From Aradus depressus (taxonomy: Eukaryota > Arthropoda > Insecta > Hemiptera > Aradidae): a DNA stretch of 64,000 nucleotides. Each line of letters opens with the position of its first letter. The first letter of the stretch is position 1. The notes beneath the pieces are model-generated. The model ran no database searches. It was not told where the DNA came from and worked only from the letters and a program-made list of their open reading frames with translations. Where the stretch lies: NCBI GenBank assembly GCA_963662175.1, contig OY759224.1:22205489-22269488 (forward strand), given 5' to 3'. The position numbers and the translations under genes were made by a program. This document shows, in pieces, positions 61,411-64,000 of the stretch.

Positions 61411-62345
61411 GATATTATTAGTGATCTTATTGAAGTAAGTCTTGACATAATGTATATTTTTCTAAAAAATAAATATCAAGAATTAGATGAAATCTTAAAG
61501 TGAAAATAATCTATTACATTTTTCTTTTATTTATATATATATATTTTTTTTTTCATGAACATTTGAAATTTAGCCCATATTAAATAAATTTTTTGCTCGA
61601 AAAAAAAAAGTCCTATTAAGTGGAACTTATACACAATTTAAATATTTTTCAATTGCATAAAACTATTAAAATGTACATAAAACGTAGTTTTATATGATTC
61701 CTCTGTTATTGTAAACAATTAAATTAGATGTTTTCACGTTTCTAACAATGATATTAATGTTTTCAAGGTAGGGTTTTGGTGTATTTCGTATCCATTACAT
61801 ACAACTTTGTACATAATATATTAAATAAAAACATTTTTTTTTCTTTTGTAAAACACTTAAGCATTTATAAATTCAATGAAAAAAAAAAAAAAAAAATACA
61901 ACTTAAGTCATATGAAACCTTGTATTTTTATTATGTAAAATAATATAATAAAAATATATCACATACATTTTTTCTTGTATTATTATTTTTTTTTTTATAT
62001 ATGCCTTTTGTCTAAATCAGTTATTGTGTTTATGTTTTATTTATTGTTTATAACTTTTTGACTTATTTTATGTCTGTCTGCCTCACAACTTTTGAACTTA
62101 TTTTCACGAAATTTCATATGAATCAACCAATTGTATCGCTTACATTATTGAATTCATAATCTTTTTTTTTATTGAAGAAGGGAAGAATAGTTTATAATGA
62201 AAAAATATAAATATTAGTTTTTGCCTTCTCATTTGCACAACTATATGAGGTATTAGGGGATGATAATGATTCTAAATACGAAAAAAGTTATCGACAAAAT
62301 AATTCTTCAGCTTGAGTTAATTAATTACTAGTTTGTTTTCCCCTT
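61411..62345. other. AT-rich intergenic stretch
   Basis: No gene or clear repeat seen. Confidence 0.45.
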
Positions 62346-63883
62346 CTTTTTTTTTCAAATAAATTTTTACAACTGTATAAAAATAAATACAACAAGCAAA
62401 TGTGCTAATGGACAGATAATGGCAATGTCGTCAAGAGAGGAGAAATCACCCAGTGGTGACACTTCTAGTCACTAATTTCCTATCATTTGTAACCAGTCAC
62501 TGTCACTGTTGCTGCTAAGGAAATCTCTAGGCCATTGACGCTTAAGCCGTCGTTAGGGAAGTGTGGCAGAATTGAGGGTACGGACTAGAAGATTATTGAG
62601 GGAACTAATAGAAGAAAATAATTTTTATGCTTGATTTAGCAACTTTGTTGACAAAAGATTGGTTAAGGTTTTGTTGGAGATGTAGTAAGGAGCATTGGCT
62701 ATTGTACGAAGGATTTTGAATTGAAAGGATTGGATGCGCTGGAGATTGGAACCCTTGGCGTTCAAGTTCATAAGTCCACATAGGTTTGAGTATTAGCTTG
62801 TATATAAGTCGTTTTGTTTTCAAAGTTAATTTGTATCTTTTTAGTAGTCTTAGTAACAGTTTATATCGTCTGTTCAGTCTCATGTGAGGATTCCAAGTTA
62901 GGCTTGTCGAATAGAAAGCCTAGATAGCAGACTTCATTTAAAAAAACTATTTAATGGATTTTGTTTGTGTTATTCGAGAACAGCACTACTTTACACAAAC
63001 AACACAGTAACGGAAACTGACATTATTGCAGAGATATTGTGAAATAATTCAAATGAACTTGAATGGAGGGCACGGACAAGAAGATTATTATGGGAACTAA
63101 GATGTGAAAATAATTTTCGACTTCGGTAACAAAATGTACGTTAAGGACAGTGAAGAGTTTTGTTGGAGACGTTATAAGGAGCATTGACTATTTTACGAAG
63201 GATTTTTGATTGAAAGGATCGGAAGCCTAGGTTTGAGTACTGTGTTGTATATAAGTCGTTTTGTTTTCAAAGTTAATTTGGATCTTTTGTCTAGTAGTCT
63301 TAACTAAACGTTTATAACTTCTGTTCATTTCTTGTCTTTTCAGTCTCGTGTGAGGATTCCAAGTCTTTTGTCGAGTATGAGGCCTAGATAGCTGACTTCG
63401 TTTTTTAAAGGGATGGGATTTTTGTTAAGGTACAGGAGGGCAGGTATATTTTCGTTGAAGGGTGAAGACGATGTGAACTGATTTTGTTGATATTTTTTTA
63501 TATTAGGATTTAGCGACTTCAGTGATGAAAGGTACGTTAAGATCAGTGTGAAGAGTTTTGTTGGAGACGTAATAAGGAGCATTGGCTATTGTACGAAGGA
63601 TTTTGGATTGAAGGCATTGGATGCGCCGGAGATTGGAAGCCTTGGCAGAACCCCAGAGTTCAAGTCCATAAGTCCACATAGGTTTGAGTACTGCGTTGTA
63701 TATAAGTCGTGTTTTCCAAGTTAATTTGGATCTTTTGTCTAGTAGTCTTAAGTAAAAGTTTATAACGTCTGTTCATTTCTTGTCTCTTCAGTCTCGTGTG
63801 AGGATTATAAGTTAGTCGTTTGTCGAGTATGAGGCCTAGATAGCTGACTTCGTTTTTTAAAGGGATGGGATTTTTGTTAAGGT
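62346..63883 (-). mobile_element. Jockey-group LINE remnants, partly tandem
   Basis: Minus strand reads from the 63.8-kb end inward. Frames give EVSYLGLILDKRLG, MRLNRRYKLLLRLLKRYKLT, LILKPMWTYEL, LRRIQ-like and ANAPYY-like text. Three partial copies of the same segment occur at about 62640-62930, 63130-63400 and 63530-63860. A-rich end near 62350. Different family from the 51821 element. Confidence 0.7.
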
Positions 63884-64000
63884 CAGTGCCGGATTAAGCC
63901 AGCGAGGGGCCTGTTGCAAATTCTGTCAAGATGCCCTTGGTTTGCTTTAGGGTATTAAATAAAAAAAAACTGTTACAAATAAACTTTTCTGGATTTAATA
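63884..64000 (+). mobile_element. hAT-like terminus, cut by window end
   Basis: Begins CAGTGCCGGATTAAGCC, like the 14406 element, inserted in the LINE remnants. The other end is outside the window. Confidence 0.6.

Overview
The window is intron-rich, AT-rich animal nuclear DNA, almost certainly from an arthropod and probably an insect. The evidence is GT-AG introns, a beta-tubulin with insect-type residues, a short PDS5 without AT-hooks, and a transposon load of mariner, Jockey-like, CR1/L2-like and RTE-like LINEs, PIF/Harbinger, hAT, pogo/Tigger and Helitron relatives. One SINE family ends in CCTAA units, the complement of the arthropod telomere repeat TTAGG. A hemipteran is my guess; nothing here proves the order. 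There are no bacterial genes, no CRISPR array and no rRNA.

Two host genes, both on the + strand, hold essentially all supported coding sequence. (1) About 3.6-15.45 kb: a beta-tubulin gene whose first exon(s), roughly residues 1-53, lie left of the window. Nine exons give residues about 54-447 and end in an unusual acidic, Gln-rich tail with no EGEF motif. A 3'UTR intron probably follows the stop. (2) 24.2-58.96 kb: a complete PDS5 (cohesin-associated HEAT-repeat protein). I find 26 coding exons joining in frame to 1,216 aa. An inverted pair of E2F-type sites at 20.47 kb marks a possible promoter; the 5'UTR is split by an intron ending at 24,185.

The rest is repeats, usually nested. A tRNA-derived SINE (here SINE-A, about 342 bp full length) has about 28 copies or fragments, one per roughly 2.3 kb. 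A second polyA SINE (SINE-B) has three. Two PIF/Harbinger-like elements sit inside SINE-A copies (27.6-28.2 and 36.0-36.7 kb), one with a MADF-like ORF and one with a Harbinger-like N-terminus. A mariner (30.0-31.2 kb) carries a SINE-B with a 12-bp target duplication. 5'-truncated LINEs with clear target duplications lie at 13.7, 16.6, 29.0, 44.9 and 51.8 kb.

A dispersed repeat (here R1) is present in at least ten introns or flanks. One particular end of it almost always faces the nearest exon at close range. Several near-perfect hairpins lie in introns (5.6, 8.3, 31.7 and 32.8 kb), and minisatellites lie at 5.4, 51.3 and 56.9 kb.

Functionally, the two genes are independent housekeeping or cytoskeletal and chromosome-cohesion genes; nothing suggests an operon or joint system. 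Splice sites were read by eye from consensus and family similarity, with no transcript evidence.
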